From Nilaparvata lugens (Eukaryota; Arthropoda; Insecta; Hemiptera; Delphacidae): a DNA stretch of 64,000 bases. This document shows positions 23,392-34,795 of this stretch, in pieces. Position numbers and translations under genes: made by a program. Position 1 is the first letter of the stretch, and each line of letters starts with the position of its first letter. The DNA lies in the NCBI RefSeq assembly GCF_014356525.2, contig NC_052510.1:18829999-18893998 (forward strand), in the 5' to 3' direction. The notes below the pieces were generated by a model. The model did no database searches, had not been told where the DNA came from, and saw only the letters and a list, made by a program, of their open reading frames with translations.

Positions 23392-24682
23392 AGTTGCAAT
23401 GAAATACAATAAAATGTGAAGTTCCTATTACAATACTTGTTGTTTTTTATGTGTTGCTAAACCAATCCATTTCGAAACAAGTGACTAAGAACCAAAATAT
23501 TATTGATACCAGTATTTTTTCATATAACTTTTTCCATAATATAAAATATTATTTTGACTATATAGCAGTCAATTTTCTCAATTAATTAATTTACTCACTC
23601 ACTATGACAAACTCATTTGTAACTAGTCATGATATTTTAAATTATAAAAAGTGACAATGCAGTTCGTGATGGAAACCAACATTGAGGAATTTTTTAAATT
23701 CAAGCAAATAAATATCCAGGTCAACCATACAACTTAGACATGATTATAGAGACTGTATAATAATTATATATGATTATACAGTCTCTATAGTAATGATGAA
23801 TACTTTTATTTATATATAAAATTAATGCAGTATGTAGCTTCCAGCTTATAAGCTTCAGAATATTGGAAATATTTCAATTTAGTATCCAGTTTAAGTTCTT
23901 GAAGATTTTTTAATAAAACAAACTATTGTTTGTTTTCCTTTTCTTGATTGAATCAGTTCTGCGCAAGTCAGGCTACAGAGCAAGCAGAAGTTGAAATAGA
24001 ATAATATTCTCAAAGAATAACAGGCATGAGAAATAATAGATGTTATAAAAAATCTTCAAAGTACCTTCATAAAACAGTGTAATATTTATAGTACCTAGCT
24101 AATATTATTTGTCATCAACTATTAAAATATTTATAAAATGAAAGACAGTTGAAGTAATATTTTATTGAACATTATATTATTGAAGAAAAATACGTTATAG
24201 GCTACATCATAATGAATCTTATTTTCAACCAGAAAGATACCATGAGCACCGCATGACATATGGTAGGAAGCTGATGAAAGCTTCAAGTTATACATTAGAG
24301 TTTTAGGATAAGATAACTTGAGCTATTTTTCACTCATTATTTTGTTTGATCAGTTTTTTGTTTTGTGCAGGCAAGCGCATATAGAGTAGAAAGTAATGAT
24401 TGTGAAAAATAGCTGATTCTATGCTGAAATTCTAATACGAAGTTGATATAGTAATGGTACGTATCAGAATTTTACAAAACGAACTTATTCCAGGAAATAG
24501 TCAGTTTTGTCAAAAATTAAATTTTCAAATGCCAGGAAAAGCATTATATTTTTATTTTTATCTCACTGATTCTTTCTAAAATTCAATGAAATATGTTATA
24601 TTTTAAAGCTACCAACTTTCATCAGACTATTTTACTTCTGAAGTGTTATAATCGTTTTTTGCTTCTCCTGAAAAAATTACGT
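23392..24682. other. AT-rich 3' part of the DUF7869 unit
   Basis: No gene. It contains a 17-bp-arm hairpin (23,745-23,789). A segment near 24,493 (GGAAATAGTCAGTTTTGTCA) resembles the terminal repeat GGAGATAGTCACTTTTGTAA and may be a subterminal repeat. Confidence 0.45.
23745..23789. repeat. Short perfect hairpin, 17-bp arms
   Basis: Positions 23,745-23,761 and 23,773-23,789 are inverted copies (TATAGAGACTGTATAAT) with an 11-base AT loop. It lies a few hundred bases after the DUF7869-like stop codon and may act in 3'-end structure. Confidence 0.55.
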
Positions 24683-24716
24683 TTTTGGAGATAGTCACTT
24701 TTGTAAAGAAACTCTT
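24683..24716 (-). repeat. Right terminal inverted repeat of the DUF7869 unit
   Basis: Perfect inverted copy of 12,268-12,301 over 34 bases. The match ends abruptly at both sides, consistent with a transposon terminus. Confidence 0.75.
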
Positions 24717-27320
24717 GAATTAATAAACATTACTACCGTCCAGCTGATTTTGGATTGAGTTCACTCCTTTCCCTTTAAAAAATGTTTGTCGAAAATGCTT
24801 AATAAAATGGGGGCCCAGTTCTACAGCGAAAAATATTATGAAGCAAGAGAACACCTAGAAGTGCTCCGAGCTCCAAAATCTTTCCTCAAAATCATGCCTC
24901 ATTCATCATACTAGATAAAAAGCTATGGATGACCAGTGTAATAACATCTTGAGCAGTGAAACCGGCATAGGACGTCTAATGAATTGTGCAAATCTAGCAT
25001 AAAGGCAACAATTGACTTCAGTGTTGAATGAATTCTTCTTTTTTCAAAGATTTCATAAATTGAACAAATTCTCAAGATAGTAACATAAGCATTGGAAATT
25101 TGGAATTAAAGATTTGAGGAAATAAAACAACAGTGAACAGAATATATTGGGAGAGGAAGAAGAAGATTAATTATTTTTTCATGAATATAAGACATGTTAC
25201 ATTTATTATTATCATTATTTTTTATGTCGTCTCTCAAGCTGTGATGTACAGTGGCTTCATTTATGAAATCGTTAAGCACAAAATAAACTTGTATTGAAAA
25301 GAGTGAACTGGACACCATTTAAACAGTCAATAGATTGACTATTTACAAAGCCATAGCTTGTTGATCGACCAGAAGCATTTCCATAAAAATGCTTCACAGA
25401 ACAGCAACACTCACACAAATACTTTCTCACCTACATCAACCGACTACATAGACTACATCGCAACCTGTTGATCCATCATCGCCTGTTGATCGACTACATA
25501 GCAACCGTCAAGGATAAGAATACAGTTCTACTATTATCATTGCTAGCAACTAAACAGGCGTGAACTCTAATAAGGACTCTAATCAGGAGAGCCTCATATA
25601 TCCCCCATCGTATTGCAATCATTGACCTTGTTCATTCAAAATTTCAGAATTGAACTGCAGTTACTGTGCCTTGTAATAGACCTATTAATTTGGATTTGAA
25701 CGAGAATATTCACGAAACCTATTTTTAGATGGTGCTCATGGAAGGAGAAAAAAAGGAAATCAAGGATGAGGAGTAGGGGAGAAAGATGAGGTAGAGCAGT
25801 GGGAGGAAGAAGAGAAGGATAAAAAGGTGGTGGAGAAGAAGGGGGTGGAGGAGGAGGAGGAGGAATAGGGTGAGGAGGTTGAAGGAGAAGAAGAAGAGGA
25901 AGATGAGCAAGTGCCCGATTTGCGGATCAATCAGGTTATACAGTTTCCTGTACTATTGGGTTCCCACAGGACTCATAAGTACCGGATGTTATTCCCCTCT
26001 TCATGAATCTGTTTACATCCTTATTCGTTGTTACTTTTATCCATATTCGGCTTTTTGCTTTCGTTCGTGGTTCGTGCATTACATCTCTGGACAAATTCTC
26101 ACTCCTTGACCATCATTGATGCAGGTGGATTCATTTCTTGCAACCGGAGTTGCAGTGTGCCAGGAAAATTGCATATTGCATGTCATATATACAATGTTAG
26201 CTTCAAAAACTGAGCATCTGCTTTCATCGAGTGAATATTATTTATTATCATCATACATGTTGATTTTTTTACTTCAAAATGTAGGTATAAAAGTTAATAA
26301 GTATGATTTAGTATGAAAAGTATAATAAACCAACATTGGTTGAAAATGATATGCAATTTTCCTGGTAGATTGCAATGCTGGCTGGTAGTATCTGGATATA
26401 GCTCCTTCTTGATAGATCAAGATTCATGTGTGAAATGGGATGGAAGCAAGAGACAAAGTTGCCCAGTAAACGTTGATGGAATAACGTATAAGGAAGTTCC
26501 AATGATAAGAGATGATCTACTTTTGCTATAATATGGTCTCATGTGAAATATTTTTCCATACTTCAACTCGGTCAAAATTTTTTCTAAATAAATCAACAAT
26601 TTTCTATTTGTCGTGTGAGATTGCACGCTGAAGTCTAGGAATATTCTTCGAAAAATATCGGGATACAATATTTGAAATTCAATTAAGATAATAAAATACT
26701 GGAACTGTGGAACGTGATAGAAAAAGCCCGATTTCCCATGACAAACGACTTGAAGATATTAGACTTTTTGTATGGTTATCAGATTAGAAAAGATTAAAGA
26801 TAAAACTAGACTGGTTTTGAGTAGTTATTAAACTATTAGAGCTTCGGCTTTCAGTCCAAACGGCAGTGAAGATTATGAAAAAAATATGATCTGATTGAAA
26901 GTGTTTCTGTTGTCTTCGTATATGTCATTCCATGACACATAGTCTAACTGCATTGTATAAAATACTAATTGGATTGAATTCGGCGGTATCAAGAAAAATT
27001 GATGAAGGAAAAATTAAAACATGGTAATAATTTTTTGAAATCTAGAAAGATACGAAGTATCATTTGGATTTTTGAAAATCATTGATTTTTAATAATTAAA
27101 CTTGAAGGAATTTGTTATTATTTTTATCGACAATGATACACAACGAATTCTTAATTTATTGCGGAATTGTTGAAATATGATGTATGAAATATTGAGTATG
27201 AGGTATTTCCATTGAATATTGAATTGATTGAGAGAAGTAATATAGGGAGTACTGGAAGTTTCTTTTAGGATAAAAAACGCCACTATAAAAAGACAGGGAG
27301 TTTATAATTCTGTATTATAG
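24717..27320. other. Unannotated stretch with small repeats
   Basis: No supported gene. About 25,735-25,907 is a polypurine tract on the plus strand. Roughly 26,145-26,210 and 26,325-26,382 are diverged inverted copies sharing CCAGGAAAATTGCAT, so an exon-like segment there is better read as a repeat. Confidence 0.4.
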
Positions 27321-27424
27321 ATGAGCAGACTATCTACATCATATTCCGCGATTATGGCATCAAAAGTTTCGCTCTTCAGACAGTCTTCGAAGTTTTAATG
27401 GCCCATTGTCGTTTGCCTAATAAG
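27321..27424 (+). other. Candidate coding exon 1 of a host gene
   Basis: An acceptor-like TTCTGTATTATAG precedes it, and AAG|GTATGC, a good donor, follows. With two bases completing a split codon, 34 codons are open and read like protein (for example FRDYGIKSFALQTVFEVLM). It ends in phase 0, matching the candidate exon at 28,673. I do not recognise the domain. A 104-base open segment between AG and GT can arise by chance in AT-rich DNA, so this remains a candidate. Confidence 0.35.
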
Positions 27425-28672
27425 GTATGCAAAATTGACTGCTCAAAACAGTGCAGCTTGAACGAAACGTTCCAAATAAAAGACTATATGCTTTAGGACA
27501 CTCCACCACCACCAAGACAGTGAACCAGTAAAAAACTTTAATTTTAATTTATTAGCGCGTTAATAGAATCCGACTTCTTAATTTCTAATCAAGAAGCGGA
27601 AGTAATAGAAAGAGTTGAGTGGTAGCACGCAATGGTTACTGGCATTCCGGTATGAAAATGATTTTTCTTTTTTTTCAAGAAGAAGATTCCCGTGGAGTAC
27701 TGCCAAGTGGCAGAGAGGATGCGAAGACAGGAGGGTGGTTGAGAAGAAGTGGAAGAATTTTGGAATGGAGGGTAAAGAAGTAAGAAGTAATGAAGGAGTA
27801 AGAGGGGGATGAGAAATTCATCCAGTGAGAAAACTGGTGAGACTAACTGCTTTTTGACACGATACCCCGAACAATACGAAGCTGCTGAGCATCCACATAG
27901 AAATGCACCTGGAATGCTTTTGCCGCCTGAACATGATTTCATTGGGTTATCAATCATATTTAAAGTGGCAGCATTTGTTAATGAGGGAAGGCAGAGTGCC
28001 GCGGTTCCAAGGTTGGCAATGGTGAGTTCGTGGATGTGAATGGAGTTGGGGAATTAGAAGGATAGGCTCATCCTTAAATATTTAGAAGGGAAATTCATTT
28101 TGGATCTACTTGACCAAAGACAATAATAATGAATGCTATCATATTCTTCTCTATGCTACAAAATCTTTAACCTTGATTAGTCTTGTAATTTTTACTGGGG
28201 ATAGGGGGAATAGTGGGAAAAGTGATCGTCCATCTCATGGATTGATTTTTGTTATGCTACATGTTCCTAAATAGCATGGAAAATACTCTGGAATAACTTG
28301 ATTGCGATTAGCTCATTGGATACTGAAATTGTAAATCGGATGCTCGAAGATAACAAAACGATTTTATTATCATTCAATAGAAAGCAGGCCTACTCACTTC
28401 TTCTATACATTATATTTTGAATAGAGCTGAAATTGATGATTCAAAATGAGTGGATTTAATAAGATTTTAGGAAAATTCTTCAAATTTGAGTCGTTATATA
28501 ACAGATATGAGACGAGAAATAAATTGATTTCAAATCTGAAATCTGTGTGTGAGATGATATGGATACATGCAAAATATAGAGAAGATTAGAATCCCCATTA
28601 AATGTGAGTTTTGAAGACTAATATAATAGTCTTCTGGAAAAGTGGTGGTTTCCAATTCTTATTGGAACATAG
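27425..28672. other. Possible intron with polypurine tract and GC-richer block
   Basis: About 27,693-27,815 is purine-rich on the plus strand. About 27,810-28,040 has a more even composition, with ORFs on both strands and no recognisable domain. It could be conserved noncoding DNA. Confidence 0.3.
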
Positions 28673-28799
28673 ATAGTATTGCAAGAGTCCAATGTTTCAA
28701 GACATGGGTTACGTTTTATGAATACAAATACAGTTTTTGTAACAATTGAGGTTCCTGTACACAATAATGTTTCAACGAGTCTAGGAGGGTGTTCAGAAG
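28673..28799 (+). other. Candidate coding exon 2 of a host gene
   Basis: The segment starts right after TTGGAACATAG and ends at GAAG|GTGAGT, a near-consensus donor. It is open in phase 0 for 42 codons plus one base and includes VFVTIEVPVHNNVSTSLGG. The same frame stays open past the donor to 29,050, giving 123 codons in total, so an alternative is a longer exon or a transposon remnant. Its 3' phase (1) matches the candidate exon at 30,524. Confidence 0.35.
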
Positions 28800-30523
28800 G
28801 TGAGTTCACTACCGGGAAAACTTTAAAAATTTTACCCCCAAAATGGACGTTTCAAAGCTATTTAGGAGCAAGAAAATTCAGGAAAGATTTCGAATCTAAT
28901 CTTAAAATTTTTAATTTTTGGGCCCAAGAGGTACCGGCGCCTACCGTCACAAAAACAACACTCACTACAAATAAATTTCTTTCCAACAAACAAGATATTT
29001 TCGAAACGTTTTTAGATCAAGGAAGCAGGAAACTCAAGACGCTAGCATAAAAAATCAGGGTGAACTTGCTCAGTAAAAATGGAGACTTGAACCCTCATTA
29101 TAAAAGCATCAATCTTCCCGATTGATGTGCAAACCTTCAGAGTACATCCATCTTTTACACAAAGAGGTGTCTTGTGAACTCAAAGACCAAGCTGATTAGT
29201 AATAACGTTCTAATTCATTATACTATTATTTCTTTCGATCCACCTCAAAAATGTTATGGATTAGGGCCCATAGGAAAAATACACAAAATTGAGGCAATAA
29301 ATGAAAAGAAAGAAACAGATAACGACTGTTGAATTGAACGTAGATGAGAAAAATAATTAACAATGTCATTAGTGCAGCTATGATTTATTGTAACGAAGTT
29401 TTCATAATATTATTTTTTCATTTATTGGTATTTGAGAGTTACATACAGTATAAAACTTATTACTAACTAGTTATAATAATTGTGAAATAATTGGAAAGTT
29501 TTAATGAACAAGCAGAATCAAACTTGAACAATTAAAATTCTCGCAATTTAGTTGAATAAATAATATATTATACTGTTTATGAAACTACTATTACAAGAAT
29601 ATAGTAATGGATTTAGTTTTTATCTGAGACTTAAAGCATGTATTACCTTGTCATGACCAAAGAGTATTTATATTATTGATGAATAATAATAATATCATTA
29701 CATAATTTTTTTCCAATGTACATTTTCCTCAATATAGATCAAGGCCTTTATCACAATCTATATCAGACAGGTAAATACAAAAATATATTTTATATTTTGT
29801 AAACCTAGTTCTTAGGTCATCAATTGAATTGTCCTTGCATACAATATAATCTAGTGTGATAACAATGGAAAACCCAATAAATTGAAGCTAATGACATTTA
29901 GGCCTACATCAGGACATCACATATTGCCTAACTGAAGACAACCTAAATAAACACATACCTCCCATTGTATTGGAAACTCCTTCAGAATTGACATTCATAT
30001 CTCCTACATGCAATCAAATCTTGACTGAAAGTTTTATGAAACATTTTAAATGAAATTACATACTGGACACAACGTGGGAAACCAATGTCATAAATTAGAG
30101 ATTCAATTGAATGATATAACTCTGTCACAATTGCCTTGGTCGTTTCCGCCTGTTTTGATTCTTATCATGTCATTATTATAAATTGTTTTGTTTCAAATTG
30201 TTCACTTCAATGAGTTTTTAAGTGCTGCCTGTGTAAAACTGTCTGTCATCGAAAATATTTTTGTAATAGAACCTGTATCAAGATTTTATCTAACTTTTCA
30301 TAAAATTTTGAACGAAGGAGTAATAAAATTGTATTCGTAGTTATGTGTAATTATTGATATTTATCTATGAAAATATTTTCTTGAAAAAGTATGCTCTCCA
30401 TCAGTTGCTCCTACACAAAATTTCATTATACGATTATCCCAAATTGTGAGCAAGGAATAGAGTTGAAGTACTTTGAAAAATTAAGAATTAATTTCCAAAA
30501 AATGACAATTAATTACTCTTCAG
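28800..30523. other. Possible intron, AT-rich
   Basis: Apart from the continued open frame to 29,050, nothing is recognised. Confidence 0.35.
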
Positions 30524-30583
30524 CTGTAGAGTGTCCTACTCCACTGGGACTGAGAGACACAACTGTAATCAAAGACCAAGTTG
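30524..30583 (+). other. Candidate coding exon 3, discoidin-like start
   Basis: A clear acceptor TTACTCTTCAG precedes and TTG|GTAATG follows. In phase 1 it is open for 19 full codons and reads VECPTPLGLRDTTVIKDQ. The spacing C..PLG.....I.D resembles the beginning of F5/8 type C (discoidin) domains, which commonly start C..PLGM..G.I.D.QI. The match is too short for a firm call, and no next exon was found with certainty. Confidence 0.35.
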
Positions 30584-32670
30584 GTAATGATGTGTCTCCT
30601 TAAAAAATCCTTCAGTACTTCATCTGGTCTCATTCTAACATAACATGCAGAGTTGGTGAAAATTATTGAAATAGCTCAGAATTCCTTTAATAAAGATTAT
30701 TCAACAGTAGGTTCTATTGATCGTATTCAAATTAAAAACTAAGTTTATTCTATATTCTTATTGATTGATACTTGTTACTTCAAAAAGTGGTGGATCCAAA
30801 ATGTCGGACCAAAATTTGGAAGTGACAGAAAAGTAGTTTTTTTTATTCAAATAGGATCCCCTTCTGTTCCCTGTAAAAGAAAAAAGCTGTTCCCATATTT
30901 TCACGAACTCTGTATAACTGCATAATTGAAGTACAAACCAATGTAGAAATCTTTCAAACTTCCTCATAACCGAGAGCAAGTTATTACTGTAGATCGACGA
31001 TCAAGAAATATTGCATCAAAATAGTTACTCATTAGAATTCCAATTAGAAACAACGAATTTATTGGATGTTCATATTTATTATCTCTTGGATAACATGTTA
31101 AAAACGGAAATTCATGAGAACTAGACGCAAATAAGACTAGATAGAACAAACATGCCTGAGACATAGAGGCGCTTTAATGTCATCGACAAAATCAATTTAA
31201 TTAATTATATTGGAATATTCAACGGTGAATGATTCTCAAAGAAGATATGTTTGATGAGGTTGAGAAGTTCTTGAGTTAATTGTTCAGATACGCATGTCAG
31301 GAATTAGTATGATATTGTGATCATGCATTCAGTTTGACTGAGTTTCAATTTCACGACGACTTAGGTAGTAGCATTGAACCGATGCGAATGATTCATGGTT
31401 GACTCGAAAGATGAACGTATATTCAGTAACCGAAGAGTAAACTATCCTAATACGATTAGATTCAGTTGCATTAGAATCCACTAGTTTAAGTTCCATAACA
31501 GAGAGGGTTTTAGTGCTCTCAAGTAATTATTAGACTATTATAATAGACATTTGAATAGGAAGGTTCGCATTTGATACATTTCATTAGGTTTCAGATAGAA
31601 AAGCATGATAATTTATTATAATATTCTGATGATTCAAAACATTGCATAGAAAAACCAATGTGAATGTATCATTTAGAATGGAAGAAAGATTTACCAATAG
31701 AACAAAGCTCCAGAAACAACGTTTATGAATGCGCCAAAATGAATTGGAGCGTCGTCCTACAACGTGGGCTCTCTTTGGTAATTGGTCGAATCTTTCTTAC
31801 ATAAAAGATCACATTTGATTTTTCTGCATGCAATCATATAATTATTTATTAGTTAATAGTTGTTAGAAGATTCACAATTATTTGTCACCGTATCGTACAA
31901 ACGGGTAGAAATTTCCATAAATGAGGTTTTGAGAACGCATTTAAGCATCAAAATCTAATAATACAATACAAAAGTCAGCGTTTGCTGAACATTTGATAAA
32001 TTCAAGCCATAATTTCACAGATAAAAATTCTAACACGAAAATACTAAATTATAGAAATAAAAGAGAAAAGCTGAATGTTAAGGAAGAATTTCACATTCAT
32101 GTGGCAAAAATATTAAGCAGTGATAGACTAATCAATATAATCCTACAGGACATCGATCGATAACCCAATTTTTGATAGAATCATGCAAATAAAAATTCAA
32201 AATTTGCAGTCCTAGATTAGAAAAGATCAAATGAATATACAAAGACGTTTATTTCATTCACTCACTTGAAAATAGCACTGAGATGTTGAAATATGTTGTG
32301 AATAAAAGTTTTAAATAAAGGCTACTTTTAGATTTCTATTTACTGACAAAATACAGTAATTGATACAAACTACAGTAACTATATAACCCATAATTATAGT
32401 AATACAGCTCCTGTAATATGCATGACTTTATTGACAGAGTTTTGTTCTGTTTTCATGCCCAAATTCATATGATATTCTATGTACTGGAAATTAAAGCAGA
32501 TAATTAACTGCGAAGAAAATTATCTACTCTCATTGATAATATCACATCCAATGCAAACTTGATTGGCTCCTTCATTCTCAGGCGAAGAAAAAAATCTAAG
32601 CAAAAAAATTAATTTCCAAAAATTGCGCCTCTTTTCTCATACAAATAGAAGTAAAATTATTTTTCCATAC
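30584..32670. other. Unannotated stretch
   Basis: No gene supported. The segment about 31,700-31,810 resembles the promoter-like patch at about 5,210-5,310 (shared TACAACG and ATTGGTCGAA motifs). Confidence 0.35.
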
Positions 32671-32738
32671 TTACCATTATGAGAATACATTCAATTTTTA
32701 CTTTCATTATGAGAATACATTCAATTTCTACTTTTTCA
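32671..32738. repeat. Short tandem duplication, about 29-bp unit
   Basis: CATTATGAGAATACATTCAA followed by TTT(T/C)TACTTT occurs twice in tandem. Confidence 0.7.
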
Positions 32739-33468
32739 GCATTGGAGTTTTGTTTATTCATGGTAGCAATAAACCTACCTGCTCAACACAACTGCTTGAT
32801 ACTCTGAAGTGAGCAGATAACAACAATAATTCGACCCTAACAAAAACGTATGCACAGCACTGACCAGATTAGTTTAACAGAGTTGCACTTTCATCACTTG
32901 GGAAACCTTTGATTACATGGGGGAAGCATTATTATATTGTTGCAATAATGAAGAACAAGAGCATGTAAATATGAAATGTAGTCATAATAAATGCCAGCAT
33001 ACATGCACGCAATAAAGTTAATTAGTACGCCTGTATTGATTGAATATGTCTATGGTATTAAGATCGTCCTCGTAGTCTGGTCATTTGGGCAGTTTTCCGA
33101 GTGCTGACATACAGGTGCTGATATACAGTAATTGGATCAAATAAAGTGTGCTGATTTTTGGCTGCAACTGCTGAAGCATTGGAAATATAGTTGGATGATA
33201 CAAATGAGAGTAGAACTACTTAGGGACAGGACAGTGTGTTGTTAAGATGGTGCAGACTGCAGATAGAATCAGAGTTTGCCAACTGTTCTATAGTGAGATT
33301 CTCTTCAAATCGTCAGCATTTCTTACAAATAACATCAATGCTCTCCATTTGATCAATGCTGACAGCAGAATGTGAATCTCACCATGGGCAGAGCAGTAGA
33401 ACAGATGTGGAGGGAAGAAAGCACTAAGCACTTCTTCGGTTTTAAGACCTCCTTAAGGTACCACCTGG
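32739..33468. other. Unannotated stretch
   Basis: No gene or structured repeat was recognised. Confidence 0.35.
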
Positions 33469-33656
33469 CTATCGAGGAGGCACAGATTGGCTAGAAACCT
33501 CAGATCCCTCCTTGCTTATCACCTGGACCATTCCGTCTAAATCTAAATTATCATCGCTAATGAAAAGTGGAGGAGGCTGTGAAACAAAACTATTGTACGC
33601 CAGATTGTGATTTGAAGAATAAAATCTGACGTTTCCATTCATCGCATTGATTGTAC
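33469..33656 (-). other. Candidate terminal coding exon (minus strand)
   Basis: On the minus strand an acceptor-like TTTGATTTCTTTCACAG precedes 33,656. In phase 1 the exon is open for 61 codons to a TAG at 33,469-33,471. It includes FVSQPPPLFISDDNLDLDGM and an SEVSSQSVPPR end, unlike random AT-rich ORFs. No domain is recognised; it might be a cytoplasmic tail. Its first codons (MNGNVRF) belong to a motif repeated in the tandem array beside it, so the splice site may be repeat-derived. Confidence 0.35.
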
Positions 33657-34310
33657 CTGTGAAAGAAATCAAATTTAATTTGTAGTTATCATGTAGGTTT
33701 CATCGACGATTATCGTATCACAATCACATTGTGATGGCAAACATTGTATTGCTTGTTACCTATACTTCTTTTGGCGTTGACTAAGTGATAATTTATAGCT
33801 ACAAGTGAGAAGTAGGTCTCAACAGCTATAGAAATTTGTTCTGATTTGATAATATGCGGGACAAAGGAGATTTGACAAGCAAAATTTGACGTTCTATTCA
33901 TTAGTTAATTTAGTTCGGTTCCTTCAATTATGAAACCAAATTGATAGTTTCAGTATCTAGGTCTAATCAAGTATAGTAATTTGTTCTGTTTTGAGTATAT
34001 CGATGAATGAAGAGACTTGACGAACAAAATCGACGTTTTTATTCATAAGTTTGAAAGGCTCTGTTGTTATAAAATCCAATTGAAATTCGCAAAATAAGGT
34101 TGTATTGAGTATTATGAGTTCGGTGTGATTTGATAATATCAAAAAATTGATATTAATTTATATTATTTTAATATAAACTAAATCTGACGTTTCCATTCAT
34201 CAGATGAGTTCTCCAAGACTCATCCAAGTTATAAAATCTAATTGATAGTTTCATTATCTAGGTCTTAATGAAGTATTGTGATTTTTTCCGATTGACCTAA
34301 ATAAAATGAC
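33610..34310. repeat. Degenerate tandem array, unit about 150-260 bp
   Basis: The motif (TC)TGACGTTTCCATTCAT recurs at about 33,629, 33,887, 34,041 and 34,187 with diverging copies. Each is associated with an AATTGATAGTTTCATTATCTAGGTCT-like segment or a part of it. Copies differ enough that the array must be old. Confidence 0.55.
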
Positions 34311-34795
34311 CTAATTTCATCAATACTGTACAGTTTTAATAATACTGTATACAGAGACCACTCATCTAGATCCTTTATTAGTACTTCAGTCGAAACTATA
34401 GGCATATAGACGAGACTGGGTTATCCATTCTTCTGAATGGAGAACTGAACTCGATGCCTTCCAAAAATAGAATTTGAAACACGATTTTTTCAACTTTTCA
34501 GTAATTTTGATCCAATTTTCATTGATATTTTGATATTGATTTCCAAATGTCCGAAAATTCCCAAATTCGTTCAATCCAGTTTATTTAGATCATACGATCG
34601 GAATATTTTTGATAAGACTAAATGAAATAAACGAATTTACACATCACTATATACTTTCCAAGTATTTCATATCTAATGCATATACTTGGATAAGTAATAA
34701 TGCATTGTACTATTACAACTGTGATTGCATGTCTGTGCGCTTGAAAGCGAAACAAGTACACGGAAAAATGTGACCGACTGCACTCAGCATCGGAA
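34311..34795. other. Unannotated AT-rich stretch
   Basis: No feature is supported. Confidence 0.35.

Larger units (their letters stand above)
12268..24716. mobile_element. Putative DNA transposon carrying a DUF7869-type gene, split by a BEL/Pao element
   Basis: Perfect 34-bp inverted repeats define the outer borders. Inside are an N-terminal gene fragment (12,543-13,680), an LTR retrotransposon (13,681-22,616) and a C-terminal fragment (22,617-23,391), followed by about 1.3 kb of AT-rich DNA. Without the retroelement the unit would be about 3.5 kb, minus a missing middle part of the gene. Multi-copy DUF7869 proteins are known from hemipteran and other animal genomes. Their assignment to a transposon here is my inference from the flanking inverted repeats. 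Confidence 0.5.

Noticed and set aside
26116..26316. Cysteine-rich exon candidate after a GATGCAG acceptor
   Set aside because: The segment has an inverted diverged copy at about 26,325-26,382, so it is better explained as a small repeat.
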